Assembly: GCF_002259705.1 (NCBI RefSeq)
Contig: NZ_MWWT01000006.1
Span: forward strand, 61 to 63,203
Origin: Alloscardovia macacae
Lineage (GTDB): Bacteria > Actinomycetota > Actinomycetes > Actinomycetales > Bifidobacteriaceae
Length of the DNA stretch: 63,143 nucleotides
Direction of reading: 5' to 3'
The stretch's first letter is position 1, and every line of letters begins with the position of its first letter. This document shows, piece by piece, positions 44,522-53,156 of the stretch. The notes beneath the pieces were generated by a model, which was given only the letters and a program-made list of their open reading frames with translations, ran no database searches and had not been told where the DNA came from. A program made the translations under genes and the position numbers.

Positions 44522-45555
44522 CAGCGGCTCACCCCATTACTCACCCCATTATGCAGAATGGACAGGTACACTTCTTCAAGGCTGGGCTCTCTCCTTCCGA
44601 GAAGCTGAAGCCCATAATCGGAGAGCGTTTTTTCAGCACTGGCCTGAGCGCTCGACGCCGAGAAGCCGCTCCACGCTATAGTCACAGTCCACAGTCCATG
44701 CGTTTTCACGGCCTCGTACCACTGCACTCCGTCGAGAGCATAGAGACTATCGCTATCATAGTCTTCTGCGCCATCTACTCCACATAGACCGCCCAGATTT
44801 CCACTACTGCATGAGTACACACTCATATGATGAATATTCTGCGAGGTGGCGAGCTCGTCTACCGTTCCGCGAGCGATGATCCTTCCCTCCCGGATTACCG
44901 CTACTGTATCAGCGAGCCTTTCCACTTCGCTCATTTCATGCGTAGTCATGAGGATAGCGGTGCCTTCTGCCTGCATACCTTGTATGAGGCTTCTCACATG
45001 TCGTGCACTCTCCGGGTCGAGACCCATGGTCGGCTCATCGAGCAGAACAAGCTGTGCATGATTGATGAGCGCTCGAGCTATGTGCAGCCGCTGCCACATG
45101 CCTCGCGAGAATGTCTGAACTCGCTGCTGAGCTTTATCAGCGAGATTCACACTCTCGAGTGCATCCTGAATACTCTTTTCACGTCCCACATAGGGCACTC
45201 CTGCCAGGTCTGCAAAGTACTGGAGATTATCATATGCACTCACATTCCTGTAGAATCCATTTTCTCCACCCAGTAGCAGAGCCATATGCTCACGCGCTTT
45301 ACGCGGGTCTTTTACAGCATCTACTCCAGCCACGCCCACACTGCCACTATCCGGAGCTAATAGCGTCCCCGCTATCTTCACCGTCGTCGTTTTCCCCGCG
45401 CCATTCGGACCTACGAGGCAGAATATCTCTCCAGCACGTATCTGCATATTCAGATTATGAAGAACAGTATGCTCTATTCGGGATTTTCCACGTCCATGCG
45501 TATATGAGCGCGTGATGTTTTTCAGGTCGAGTACTGATATTTCTTTAGAATTCAT
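44521..45555 (-). CDS. ABC transporter ATP-binding protein (ABC-2 exporter)
   Basis: ATPase of 344 aa driving the two permeases. Walker A GPNGAGKTTT (about residues 48-57), Q loop in ALLLGGENGFY, a degenerate signature TFSRGMWQRL (Ser-Arg-Gly-Met instead of SGGQ), Walker B LVLLDEPTMGLD and switch MTTHE. A C-terminal accessory domain of ~100 residues follows, as in drug/bacteriocin exporters. It overlaps the TPR-like gene by 11 bases, which supports translational coupling. Confidence 0.88.
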   Translation of the reverse strand: MNSKEISVLDLKNITRSYTHGRGKSRIEHTVLHNLNMQIRAGEIFCLVGPNGAGKTTTVKIAGTLLAPDSGSVGVAGVDAVKDPRKAREHMALLLGGENGFYRNVSAYDNLQYFADLAGVPYVGREKSIQDALESVNLADKAQQRVQTFSRGMWQRLHIARALINHAQLVLLDEPTMGLDPESARHVRSLIQGMQAEGTAILMTTHEMSEVERLADTVAVIREGRIIARGTVDELATSQNIHHMSVYSCSSGNLGGLCGVDGAEDYDSDSLYALDGVQWYEAVKTHGLWTVTIAWSGFSASSAQASAEKTLSDYGLQLLGRREPSLEEVYLSILHNGVSNGVSR

Positions 45556-46768
45556 GAGCTATATCTTTCCCGCTTTCCACCCTCGCGGTTGCTGAAATTC
45601 TTTCTGCAGTGCGAAAGCCTGCTAAATCTCCAGCCATATCTTCCATCATCTTTTTTGCTTTATCTTCGTGTCCTTCTTGATCATATGATGCTATGAGTAT
45701 GTCTCGTAAGGTTCGCATTTGAGTAATTGCTCCCTCTTCCACTGCATACATTAATGCTTCCTCTGCTACCTTTATAGCTCTCTTATAGTCACCTTTAACA
45801 TACTGAATATAGCTAAGCACTGATAAAGCTTCAGACTTATAGCCCAAATGCATAGACCGTATAATTTCCATATATTTCATGGCAGAGTTTTCAGCTTCAT
45901 CTAGTTCTTTTCGTATGAGCTGAATCTGAATTCTATTAATAGTAATTTGTTGGAGAATCCTCTGAGCTTCATCACGACCAGTAGCCACTTGCCCATCCAG
46001 ATTATATATTCTTTTATATGCAGAATCTATAATCTTTTTAGCAGCATCAAACTTTTTGTTCTTCCATAGAGCCAAACCTTTAAGGTTATCTGTAACACTA
46101 GAAAGAACCATCGCGTCCGTATCAGAAATCAAAAAACCAGACTGAGCATTTCGTATTATACGAAAATTCTCAGCGAGAGTTTCCATTCCTTCATGGACAC
46201 GATTCACTCTTTTAATCTGCCATGCAGCTTTGCGAATACGAGAAAGTACAGCTTCCACAGGGCTATCATTGCCTATTTCTTCTAGAAGATAGTCATATAC
46301 CTCTCCACTATGAACATCGGAAGCACTTAACGTATCCGCCATATATGTAAGAAGTGCAAGATTATGTAACTGAATTTTACCATTCCATAATCCTAGAGAC
46401 AGCTCTTGAGCCTGTTTCCATTCCCCAGCAAAGTTCACAAGTACATCAAAATGCTGAACCATCTGGTGTTCGGACTGTACCAAGTTCTCAAACTGATTAA
46501 TGAAGAACTGAGAGGAATATCGATTCTCATAATCCGATAAATCCATCCCTATCTTTCTCATCGATTCTCTAAGAAAAACCTGAGGATCTTCCCTCGAGCG
46601 CAATCCTAAATCACTAATATAGTTAGGAGACGAGTAGCTTCTCGATTTTATAGATTCAGGATAAAGGGCAGCAACGTTAGCGCGTAACCACAACGTATGC
46701 GGAATCTCTCCTTTTTTAACGACTAGTTTCCTTGCTAAATCCACGAATGGATTATTTTCTGTTATCAT
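45545..46768 (-). CDS. TPR-like helical protein, possible peptide-responsive regulator
   Basis: A 407-aa soluble protein. The C-terminal half is made of helix pairs of tetratricopeptide type (ALWKNKKFDAAKKIIDSAYKRI, AENSAMKYMEIIRSMHLGYKSEALSVLSYIQYVKGDYKRAIKVAEEALMYAVEEG). No helix-turn-helix is obvious at the N-terminus, so it resembles Rap-type rather than PlcR-type receptors, but this is inference. The ATG at 46768 is chosen (AAGAA just upstream); the longer frame would add an improbable hydrophobic leader. It stands between a 37-aa peptide gene and an ABC-2 exporter, and is AT-richer than the surrounding genes. Confidence 0.6.
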   Translation of the reverse strand: MITENNPFVDLARKLVVKKGEIPHTLWLRANVAALYPESIKSRSYSSPNYISDLGLRSREDPQVFLRESMRKIGMDLSDYENRYSSQFFINQFENLVQSEHQMVQHFDVLVNFAGEWKQAQELSLGLWNGKIQLHNLALLTYMADTLSASDVHSGEVYDYLLEEIGNDSPVEAVLSRIRKAAWQIKRVNRVHEGMETLAENFRIIRNAQSGFLISDTDAMVLSSVTDNLKGLALWKNKKFDAAKKIIDSAYKRIYNLDGQVATGRDEAQRILQQITINRIQIQLIRKELDEAENSAMKYMEIIRSMHLGYKSEALSVLSYIQYVKGDYKRAIKVAEEALMYAVEEGAITQMRTLRDILIASYDQEGHEDKAKKMMEDMAGDLAGFRTAERISATARVESGKDIAHEF

Positions 46769-46800
46769 AATTCTTATTTGTCCTATAAACAATATAAGAA

Positions 46801-46839
46801 ATACGACTGTACACATTACATTAATATGCACAGTCGTAT
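46801..46839 (-). terminator. Attenuator-like hairpin between the peptide and TPR genes
   Basis: ATACGACTGT pairs with ACAGTCGTAT across 19 bases and is followed on the minus strand by TTTCTT. It lies after the peptide stop and before the TPR gene, so most transcripts may end here and give excess peptide mRNA, with read-through for the transporter. Confidence 0.6.
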
Positions 46840-46860
46840 CGCTATAGGTTTCCGGAGTTC

Positions 46861-46974
46861 CTAGTTTCGAGGAGCTTCAGGACTCATGTGATTCCATGCA
46901 CCCAGTACGGCAGCAAACACCTTTTCAGTATCCGCTAGGCGACGTCGCACAGCATCAATAGTTTCTGCATACAT
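46861..46974 (-). CDS. 37-aa peptide preceding a TPR/ABC-2 operon
   Basis: A perfect Shine-Dalgarno (AGGAAAGGAGG, six bases before the ATG) opens a 37-codon frame. The product begins MYAETIDAVRRRLADTEKV, continues into a hydrophobic stretch with Trp (FAAVLGAWNH) and ends SPEAPRN. No signal peptide or double-Gly leader is clear. Its place directly upstream of a TPR-like protein and an ABC-2 exporter suggests a signalling peptide, a bacteriocin-like peptide or a substrate of that exporter. No family recognised. Confidence 0.6.
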   Translation of the reverse strand: MYAETIDAVRRRLADTEKVFAAVLGAWNHMSPEAPRN

Positions 46975-47152
46975 AAGAACCTCCTTTCCTATATGCGTAG
47001 CTCCTGTTATACACCGAAAAAAATAGAATATTCTCGTTGTCTCACTTAGTGACCACTCATGTTTTCGCACTCCGATTTACGCCACGCACTACCACTGCGT
47101 TACACTATGTTCTAAGACCATGAAGCACCGCCGCACTATCATAGGAGATACC

Positions 47153-48550
47153 ATGAGCGAAACACCCGCTACACAAGCACAAGCACCCGTACCATCACCA
47201 CCACCCCGCGCCCTGCCCACCTCCCGCATCCTCTGGCTTTTCGCCATCGGTCAGCTGGGCTGGTCCATTCTGTCGGGCATCGTGAGCAATTGGCTCGTGT
47301 ATTACTACCAGCCGAGCGCAGACCTGCTCAGCCGCGGTATGACCACCTTCATCACCCAGGGCGCTCTCGTCTTCGGCCTGACCATGATCGGTCTCATTAC
47401 CGCCAGCGGTCGCCTCATCGACGCTTTCCTCGACCCGTGGATAGGCGCGAAATCGGACGCTTCGCGCCACCCGAAGGGCCGGCGCATGCCGTTTATGCGC
47501 TGGGCCGCCGTTCCGTTCGGCGTAGTGACTACACTCGTCTTCATCTCCCCGGTCAGCCACGAGTCCGCGCTGAATAATGCCGTGCTTTTCCTGCTCGTCC
47601 TCGCCTTCTACTTCTGCATGACCTGCTACTGCACGCCGTATAACGCGCTTATTCCAGAGCTCGGCCGCACGCAGGAACTGCGCATTAACGTATCCACCTC
47701 CATCTCCGTGACCTTCTTTGTGGGTACGGCTGTGGCTTACCTCGTGCCGAACATCGCCGCGCTTCTTCCGCACAGCTGGGGGTATGCGACGAACTTCCGC
47801 GTGACGGTGGGGATACTCAGCGCCGTGGCCATCGCGTGCATGCTCGTGCCGACGTTCACCATCGACGAGAAGCGGTACGCGGATGTAACGCCGTCTACCA
47901 TCGGCATGTGGGAGAGCCTGAGTAAGACGTTTACGAACCGCGAATTCCAGATCTTCATCAGTTCGGACGTGCTCTACTGGATAGGCCTGACCATGTTCCA
48001 GACCGGTATGCCGTTTTACATTACGCAGCTCATGGGCTTCGACGACTCGATGACGTTCGTCTTCTTCGCCGGCATGACCGTCCTGTCCCTCGTTTTCTAC
48101 CCTGCTGTGAATGTGGCGGCGAAGAAGTACGGAAAGAAGCCGCTCGTGGCGAGCGCGTTCCTGCTGTTCGTCCTCGGCTTCGTGCTGACGAGTCTGTCCG
48201 GCCAGTTCGGCATTCCGTCTGAGGTCTGGGCGTGTGTGATGGTCGTTCTCGCTGCCGTCCCGCTGGCAATTCTCGGCATTCTTCCACAGGCCGTCCTCGC
48301 CGACATCGCGCAGAGTGACGCGGTGCACACCCAGGAAAATCGCGAAGGTATGTTTTATGCTGCCCGCACATTCAGCATGAAGCTCGGCCAGTCCTTAGCC
48401 ATGATAGCCTTCACGTCCCTGGCTCTGCTGGGGTCAGCCACTTTCGGATACCGTCTCACCGCCTTCGTCGCGGCGCTGCTGTGCCTGGCCGGCGGACTCA
48501 TCTTTATGACGTATAACGAAAAGGCGACGCTCGAAAGCATCGCCTCGTAA
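47153..48550 (+). CDS. MFS transporter, glycoside-pentoside-hexuronide (GPH) cation symporter type
   Basis: A 465-aa protein with 12 hydrophobic segments. The pattern SGRLIDAFLDPWIGAKSDASRHPKGRRMPFMRW between helices 2 and 3 is the GPH/MelB signature, and CTPYNALIPELGRTQELRINVS is also typical. Such proteins take up oligosaccharides or glycosides with a cation. Start at 47153 behind AGGAG. No sugar hydrolase lies next to it, so the substrate is open. It converges on htpX. Confidence 0.88.
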   Translation: MSETPATQAQAPVPSPPPRALPTSRILWLFAIGQLGWSILSGIVSNWLVYYYQPSADLLSRGMTTFITQGALVFGLTMIGLITASGRLIDAFLDPWIGAKSDASRHPKGRRMPFMRWAAVPFGVVTTLVFISPVSHESALNNAVLFLLVLAFYFCMTCYCTPYNALIPELGRTQELRINVSTSISVTFFVGTAVAYLVPNIAALLPHSWGYATNFRVTVGILSAVAIACMLVPTFTIDEKRYADVTPSTIGMWESLSKTFTNREFQIFISSDVLYWIGLTMFQTGMPFYITQLMGFDDSMTFVFFAGMTVLSLVFYPAVNVAAKKYGKKPLVASAFLLFVLGFVLTSLSGQFGIPSEVWACVMVVLAAVPLAILGILPQAVLADIAQSDAVHTQENREGMFYAARTFSMKLGQSLAMIAFTSLALLGSATFGYRLTAFVAALLCLAGGLIFMTYNEKATLESIAS

Positions 48551-48563
48551 CTCGTTTACTGAC

Positions 48564-49472
48564 CTACTGGTGGTACACAGGAATATCTGGACTCTGGCCC
48601 ATCTCCCGCGCCATCTGATGCAGCCGCGCTATGCGCTGCTCGGTAGGTGGATGCGTAGAGAACAGTCTGCTCACATCCGCTGCGCGGAATGGACTGGAGA
48701 TCATCATGGATGCCACATTCTGCGTGCCCGCCGTCTGACGTAGCGGAGCAGCCTGCACTCCCCGCTCTATCTTCTGCAGTGCAGAGGCGAGCGCGAGCGG
48801 GTCTCCACTGAGTGTGGAGCCATCCTCATCCGCGTCATACTCGCGCGTTCTGGAGATGGCCATCTGAATAAGAGATGCGGAAATTGGCGCTAAAATGATG
48901 GCCAGAACCGCGCCGATGGCCCCGAGCGGACTGCTCTCGCGCTCGTCGCGGCGCGAACCGCCGAAAAACTGCAGCGAATACGCCAGATACGAGATAATCG
49001 TGGCTAAAGCAGCCGCGATGGAGGACGTGAGGATGTCGCGGTTATACACGTGCATGAGCTCATGGCCGAGCACGCCGCGGATCTCGCGCTCGTCGAGCAG
49101 GTCGAGGATGCCAGCCGTGCAGCACACCGCAGCATGACGCTCGTTACGCCCCGTGGCGAAAGCGTTCGGCGAAAGCGTCGGCGCCACGTAGATGCGCGGC
49201 ATCGGCTTTTCCGCCTTTCCTGAAAGCTCGCGGACCATCCGGTACAGCTGCGGATACTCCGCCTCACTCACCTCGCGCGCCTGCATGGACGCAAGCGAGA
49301 GCGAGTCGGAAAACCAGTAACTGCCGAACGTCATGACCAGCGATATGGCCGCGTAGATGCCCAGCGTGGCGGTGGAGCGGCTCGTGAAGTACCAGACGGC
49401 GAAAATGAGCGCCCACATGAGACCGAAAAGCGCGGCCGTTTTCGCGCCGTTCGCATGCCCGTGAATTTTCAT
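48564..49472 (-). CDS. htpX: Membrane zinc metalloprotease HtpX (M48 family)
   Basis: Membrane quality-control protease of 302 aa. Two N-terminal helices (about 10-55) precede the catalytic HELMH, the distal zinc-ligand region REYDADEDG, and two further hydrophobic segments after the active site. STHPPTEQRIARL near the C-terminus is conserved. RBS AGGAG. It starts three bases past the ferredoxin-reductase stop, so the two are co-transcribed. Confidence 0.93.
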   Translation of the reverse strand: MKIHGHANGAKTAALFGLMWALIFAVWYFTSRSTATLGIYAAISLVMTFGSYWFSDSLSLASMQAREVSEAEYPQLYRMVRELSGKAEKPMPRIYVAPTLSPNAFATGRNERHAAVCCTAGILDLLDEREIRGVLGHELMHVYNRDILTSSIAAALATIISYLAYSLQFFGGSRRDERESSPLGAIGAVLAIILAPISASLIQMAISRTREYDADEDGSTLSGDPLALASALQKIERGVQAAPLRQTAGTQNVASMMISSPFRAADVSRLFSTHPPTEQRIARLHQMAREMGQSPDIPVYHQ

Positions 49473-49475
49473 ATC

Positions 49476-51005
49476 TTACTCCTGCTTCGGCGCGGACTGC
49501 GCGGATGGAGCGGTCTTCTCACCACGCGCGATGGCACGCAGCTCGTCCTCGCTAATCACCTTAATGTGCTCGCGCTGCGCCGCAGCTCCCAGCGCACGCT
49601 CGTACGCGTCCACGCGCTGCCAGGCCGCGTAATCGAGCGGCTGCACGCCACGCTCGGCCAGAAGCTCGGCGATGTCCGCGCCCGCGCTGTCAGCGCTGTC
49701 CGATGCATTCACGAGCGCAGCCACGCGGCCTTTCTGCTCAGACGCCGCCCAGTCCGCCAGCACGTTCTCGACCGTTTCAAGCGCGTCCGACTTCGTCGAG
49801 CCGATAAGCCCCACCGGTCCGCGCTTCGCCCAGCCGGTCGCATACACGAACGGCATACCCGCGATGCGCCCACCCTCGTTATCGAGCGTATATGCGGCCT
49901 CGTCATACGGAATACCCGGAATTTCCGCCGGCTTGTAGCCGATGGCATGGTAGACCGCCTGCACCGGCACGTCGCGCACCTCGCCCGTGCCGCGCATAAC
50001 GCCGCTCGCGTCCGTGACGGTCCGCTCGATGCGTACGGCCTGCACCGCGCCGTCCGCGCCATCTTCCCGCACGATTTCGAGCGGGTTCGCGTTAAAGTGC
50101 AGATGGAAGCGACGGCGCGCCGGCTGCCCCTCGAAGTCCACGCGCTCGGCCATCATCTTTTCGCTCATGGCGCGCACGGCGAGCAGTTCGTCCACCATCT
50201 GTCTGGTCAATTTATCCTCGCTCGCAGCGGCCATATGCGCGTCCGTGAGCACATCGTCGCTGAAATCTTCTGCGTATGTCACGATCTCCACACCCGGAAG
50301 CGCTTCGAGCTCGCGCAGCTCCTGCACACTGAACTTCGCATGCGTCACATCACGGCGCACAAAGACATGCACATCTTCAGCCTTATTCGCAGCCAAGCCG
50401 TCATACACATTCTGTGGAATGTCTGTGTGCAGCAAGTCATCTGGGTAGCGCACGAGCAGACGGGAGATATCCATGGCCACATTACCGCCGCCCAGTACTG
50501 CCACCTCGCGCGCCTCGAGAGGCCACTGCGCTGGAGCTGTAGGGTAGCCGTCGTACCACTCCACGAAGCGGGCGGCACCGAAGACGTTCGCCGCGTGCGC
50601 TCCTTCTGCGCCCTTCGAGCCCTTCGCGCCCTTCGCGCCTGGAATCTCGAGCGGGCGATCGTCCACCGCACCCGTCGCAAAGATGACAGCATCATAGCGC
50701 TGCGTCAAATCCTCGAGCTGAATATCGCGGCCAAACTCCACATCGGCCATGAGACGAATCTGCGGATTATTCAGTGTCTTTTCCAGCGCGCCAATGATGA
50801 ACTTAATGGCCGGATGGTCTGGAGCCACACCATAGCGCACGAGGCCAAACGGCACAGGGAGCTTTTCGAAGAGGTCGATGTGCGCCGTCACATCCTCACC
50901 GAGGCCGAGCTCCTCACGCTTCGCCGCTATCTGACGCAGTAAGATGTCCGACACATACACGCCCGCCGGGCCGGCGCCTACCACTGCTACTGTAAAATCT
51001 CGCAT
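49476..51005 (-). CDS. Ferredoxin/adrenodoxin-type NADP+ reductase (FprA-like)
   Basis: FAD enzyme moving electrons between NADP(H) and ferredoxin. The 509-aa product starts with VAVVGAGPAGVYVSD (FAD site), has LPVPFGLVRYGVAPDHP near residue 50, the NADP motif VAVLGGGNVAMDISR and the C-terminal GWAKRGPVGLIGSTKSDALETV. All are marks of the adrenodoxin-reductase class. A Gly/Ala-rich insert (GAKGAKGSKGAEGAHAA) lies in the middle. Start at 51005 because the FAD loop follows directly; there is no strong RBS. A parS-like site lies 34 bases upstream. Confidence 0.9.
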   Translation of the reverse strand: MRDFTVAVVGAGPAGVYVSDILLRQIAAKREELGLGEDVTAHIDLFEKLPVPFGLVRYGVAPDHPAIKFIIGALEKTLNNPQIRLMADVEFGRDIQLEDLTQRYDAVIFATGAVDDRPLEIPGAKGAKGSKGAEGAHAANVFGAARFVEWYDGYPTAPAQWPLEAREVAVLGGGNVAMDISRLLVRYPDDLLHTDIPQNVYDGLAANKAEDVHVFVRRDVTHAKFSVQELRELEALPGVEIVTYAEDFSDDVLTDAHMAAASEDKLTRQMVDELLAVRAMSEKMMAERVDFEGQPARRRFHLHFNANPLEIVREDGADGAVQAVRIERTVTDASGVMRGTGEVRDVPVQAVYHAIGYKPAEIPGIPYDEAAYTLDNEGGRIAGMPFVYATGWAKRGPVGLIGSTKSDALETVENVLADWAASEQKGRVAALVNASDSADSAGADIAELLAERGVQPLDYAAWQRVDAYERALGAAAQREHIKVISEDELRAIARGEKTAPSAQSAPKQE

Positions 51006-51038
51006 TTTTCGCTGTTCTTTCTGTTTTTCCGTTCGTAA

Positions 51039-51054
51039 TGTTTCACGTGAAACA
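51039..51054. promoter_or_regulatory. parS site
   Basis: TGTTTCACGTGAAACA, a perfect match to the parS consensus, just upstream of the ferredoxin-NADP reductase gene. Confidence 0.9.
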
Positions 51055-51186
51055 TGCTTTCGCATACGTCCGTGCACGTCATGGTCTAGCTTCTAGCTTA
51101 TCGGAAGGGTGGCGCAATGGGAAGGCGGGGTGCGGGAATACACTTTCTAATTTAAAACAGTGCTACCAGCGATTTTACCGTCCCTA

Positions 51187-51272
51187 TAGTCTACCGAATT
51201 AAATAAACTTTCCGCCTGGAATAAGGGATTTGCGCCATTTTGCTGCCACAGTAGTCTACCAAATTAAATAAA
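51187..51272. repeat. Direct-repeat box pair downstream of the AlbA_2 gene
   Basis: Two boxes (TAGTCTACC-g/a-AATTAAATAAA) at 51187-51207 and 51252-51272, 65 bases start to start. The spacer contains AATAAGGGATT, as does the spacer of the pair on the other side of the gene. The second box overlaps the 3' end of the AlbA_2 coding sequence. Confidence 0.8.
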
Positions 51273-52694
51273 ATCAGTAGTTCCAGGCTCATAGTAATAG
51301 AATGGCCTATATCGCGCCGTCCTTTTCGCTCCTCTCGTAGATGGATCCTGCACTATAAGTCCTTTATCTGCAGCCTGAGCTATAAGCTGCGATATCTGCG
51401 CAGCTTTATTTTTTGGAAGACCAAAGCGTTCTCTGAGAGAACCATTTGTCAGATACTCATTTTTCTCTGCTCGCAAACAACAATGAAGATACACAGCATT
51501 AATCCGCTCTTGTATGCTCATATCTCCGAAGTGGCTCTTTGTTAACCGAACTTCAGTGCTTTTCTCTTTTATGAGAAATTCTGGCGCATTTCTTTTTTCG
51601 CTTTCTATGTTTTCGAGTGCACGGTCTATGCCACTTCCGCGCTTCTCACATATCCGCAGAATCCGTAAAACCTCAGCTAAACTCTCATTCCTTTCATACG
51701 CCTCATCTACAAATCTATTTGTCGAGATTTCTGGGATGCCAGGGTTAACCACACTAATATAGTCATCTGCTATAGTAACCGCTACATCCCCATTACTGTA
51801 AAAATCTTGATGCACACATGCATTCGCTAGAATCTCTCGTATAGCTACATCAGGGAAGTCTTTAATAATATGACGGAGCCCGTCATCAAAAACTTCTCGC
51901 GCAGGTATCAGAGCATTAATATAGCTCAAAGCCTCCGCAAAAACGACTGCATAGCCGGCACTAAAATATCGATCACTTATAGCATGAGTAATATCAGAGC
52001 CTCTCAATTGAATTACTCGAATCTTACGATACCTCACATCTTGAAACTTATCTAAATCACGAGCCAATACTAATGCTCCGAGACGTCGAATATAAAACTT
52101 GTCAGGATCCCTCCATGAGCGTTCTACAAACTTTAACCGTATGAAATCATCAATCTTCGTAGACGTATTCGGAACCGGAACTCCTAGAAGATCATAATAT
52201 TTTTCTACCGCCAGTAACGTCTGTACTTCATCCCAAGAATACATACCGGGCTCATTTTCATCAAGCCAGTCGGGCACCACCTCATTAAGCAAAACCCGCA
52301 GCCTGTCTTGGCTCATCGGCTGCAACGATTCCCCATTCCTCATCCAGTACTGTCCGTTATACATAGTAGGTCTCCCAGGAATAGACCTAGGAATATGCAG
52401 AATTAGCACTCTCTTCGATTCCACAACTTTTTCATCAAATACACATCTGATGCCTAGCTCATCATATATACGCTTCTCTGCTCTAGGGTAATCTTCAAAA
52501 GCTTGGGTACCCACTATTCTCTTATCGTCAGACACCCCAAAAACTATTTCACCGCCACCTTCGCAACTGAAAGCGCAGCAATACTGAAGGAGCTTAGTGA
52601 AGTCAAACTGTTTTGAAGCTGCCTTAAACTCCAAATGCCGAGATTCATTCTCATTAAGATAACGATATAGCTCATCATTAGTTTTTATTCCCAT
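51264..52694 (-). CDS. AlbA_2/Schlafen-type putative DNA-binding protein with ATPase-like domain
   Basis: A 476-aa cytoplasmic protein. The N-terminal AlbA_2 (divergent AAA-4/Schlafen-like) domain reads ESRHLEFKAASKQFDFTKLLQYCCAFSCEGGGEIVFGVSDDKRIVG. The C-terminal half contains the HATPase_c_4-like block IREILANACVHQDFYSNGDVAVTIADDYISVVNPG and a final winged-helix-like part (NGSLRERFGLPKNKAAQISQLIAQAADKG). Such proteins are regulators or defence-associated factors of largely unknown role. It is AT-rich and flanked on both sides by related direct repeats, which points to a mobile cassette or autoregulatory sites. Confidence 0.82.
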   Translation of the reverse strand: MGIKTNDELYRYLNENESRHLEFKAASKQFDFTKLLQYCCAFSCEGGGEIVFGVSDDKRIVGTQAFEDYPRAEKRIYDELGIRCVFDEKVVESKRVLILHIPRSIPGRPTMYNGQYWMRNGESLQPMSQDRLRVLLNEVVPDWLDENEPGMYSWDEVQTLLAVEKYYDLLGVPVPNTSTKIDDFIRLKFVERSWRDPDKFYIRRLGALVLARDLDKFQDVRYRKIRVIQLRGSDITHAISDRYFSAGYAVVFAEALSYINALIPAREVFDDGLRHIIKDFPDVAIREILANACVHQDFYSNGDVAVTIADDYISVVNPGIPEISTNRFVDEAYERNESLAEVLRILRICEKRGSGIDRALENIESEKRNAPEFLIKEKSTEVRLTKSHFGDMSIQERINAVYLHCCLRAEKNEYLTNGSLRERFGLPKNKAAQISQLIAQAADKGLIVQDPSTRGAKRTARYRPFYYYEPGTTDFI

Positions 52695-52754
52695 ATTCCA
52701 GCTGCCTTAAATGCACTCTACCTTGAACTTCAAGGATGCCCTATTTTCTAGATA

Positions 52755-52843
52755 TAGTCTACCAAATTAAATAAACTTTTCCGCATAAAATAAGGGATTC
52801 TAAGTATTTTTCCTGTCGTAGTAGCCTACCAAATTAAATAAAC
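52755..52843. repeat. Direct-repeat box pair upstream of the AlbA_2 gene
   Basis: Boxes TAGTCTACCAAATTAAATAA (52755) and TAGCCTACCAAATTAAATAA (52822), 67 bases start to start, with a spacer related to the downstream pair. The next unit, the left arm of the type B palindrome, starts 65 bases further on, so the boxes and the palindromes share one register. They also cover the expected promoter of the AlbA_2 gene. Confidence 0.8.
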
Positions 52844-52886
52844 TGCATATCCGTACCAGTGCCGCCCCACAGGCTATGTTCGAACA

Positions 52887-52975
52887 CGTTATGTGTAACT
52901 CATCTCACCCCAGCATCGATTTTCGGCATTTTGGGGCTTCTTCGCCACACGGAATGAGATGACTTACACAGAACG
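52887..52975. repeat. Inverted-arm palindrome, type B, 47-nt spacer (array 1, unit 1)
   Basis: Arms of 21 nt (cores GTGTAACTCATCTCA and TGAGATGACTTACAC) with two mismatches, spacer 52908-52954. First of three palindromes spaced 136 bases apart. Confidence 0.85.
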
Positions 52976-53021
52976 CACCGCGTTCTCGCTTCAGTGAGCG
53001 AGGTATTCTCCCCTCTGAAGT

Positions 53022-53112
53022 ACGTTGGCTGTAAATCGTCTCACTACGACGCCAATTTTTACACATAAGAGACTTCTCAAGAGCACACAGTGAGACGGTT
53101 TACAGCTTACGT
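53022..53112. repeat. Inverted-arm palindrome, type C, 47-nt spacer (array 1, unit 2)
   Basis: Arms of 22 nt (cores GGCTGTAAATCGTCTCA and TGAGACGGTTTACAGC), spacer 53044-53090, unrelated in sequence to the other spacers. Confidence 0.87.
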
Positions 53113-53156
53113 ATCCGCACGCGACGTCTAGAGGCACTATCCTCTCGCATACAGAC

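Noticed and set aside
47195-48328. 377-codon minus-strand frame inside the MFS transporter gene
   Set aside because: Shadow of a transporter with GPH signatures; composition is implausible (Glu/His/Arg rich).
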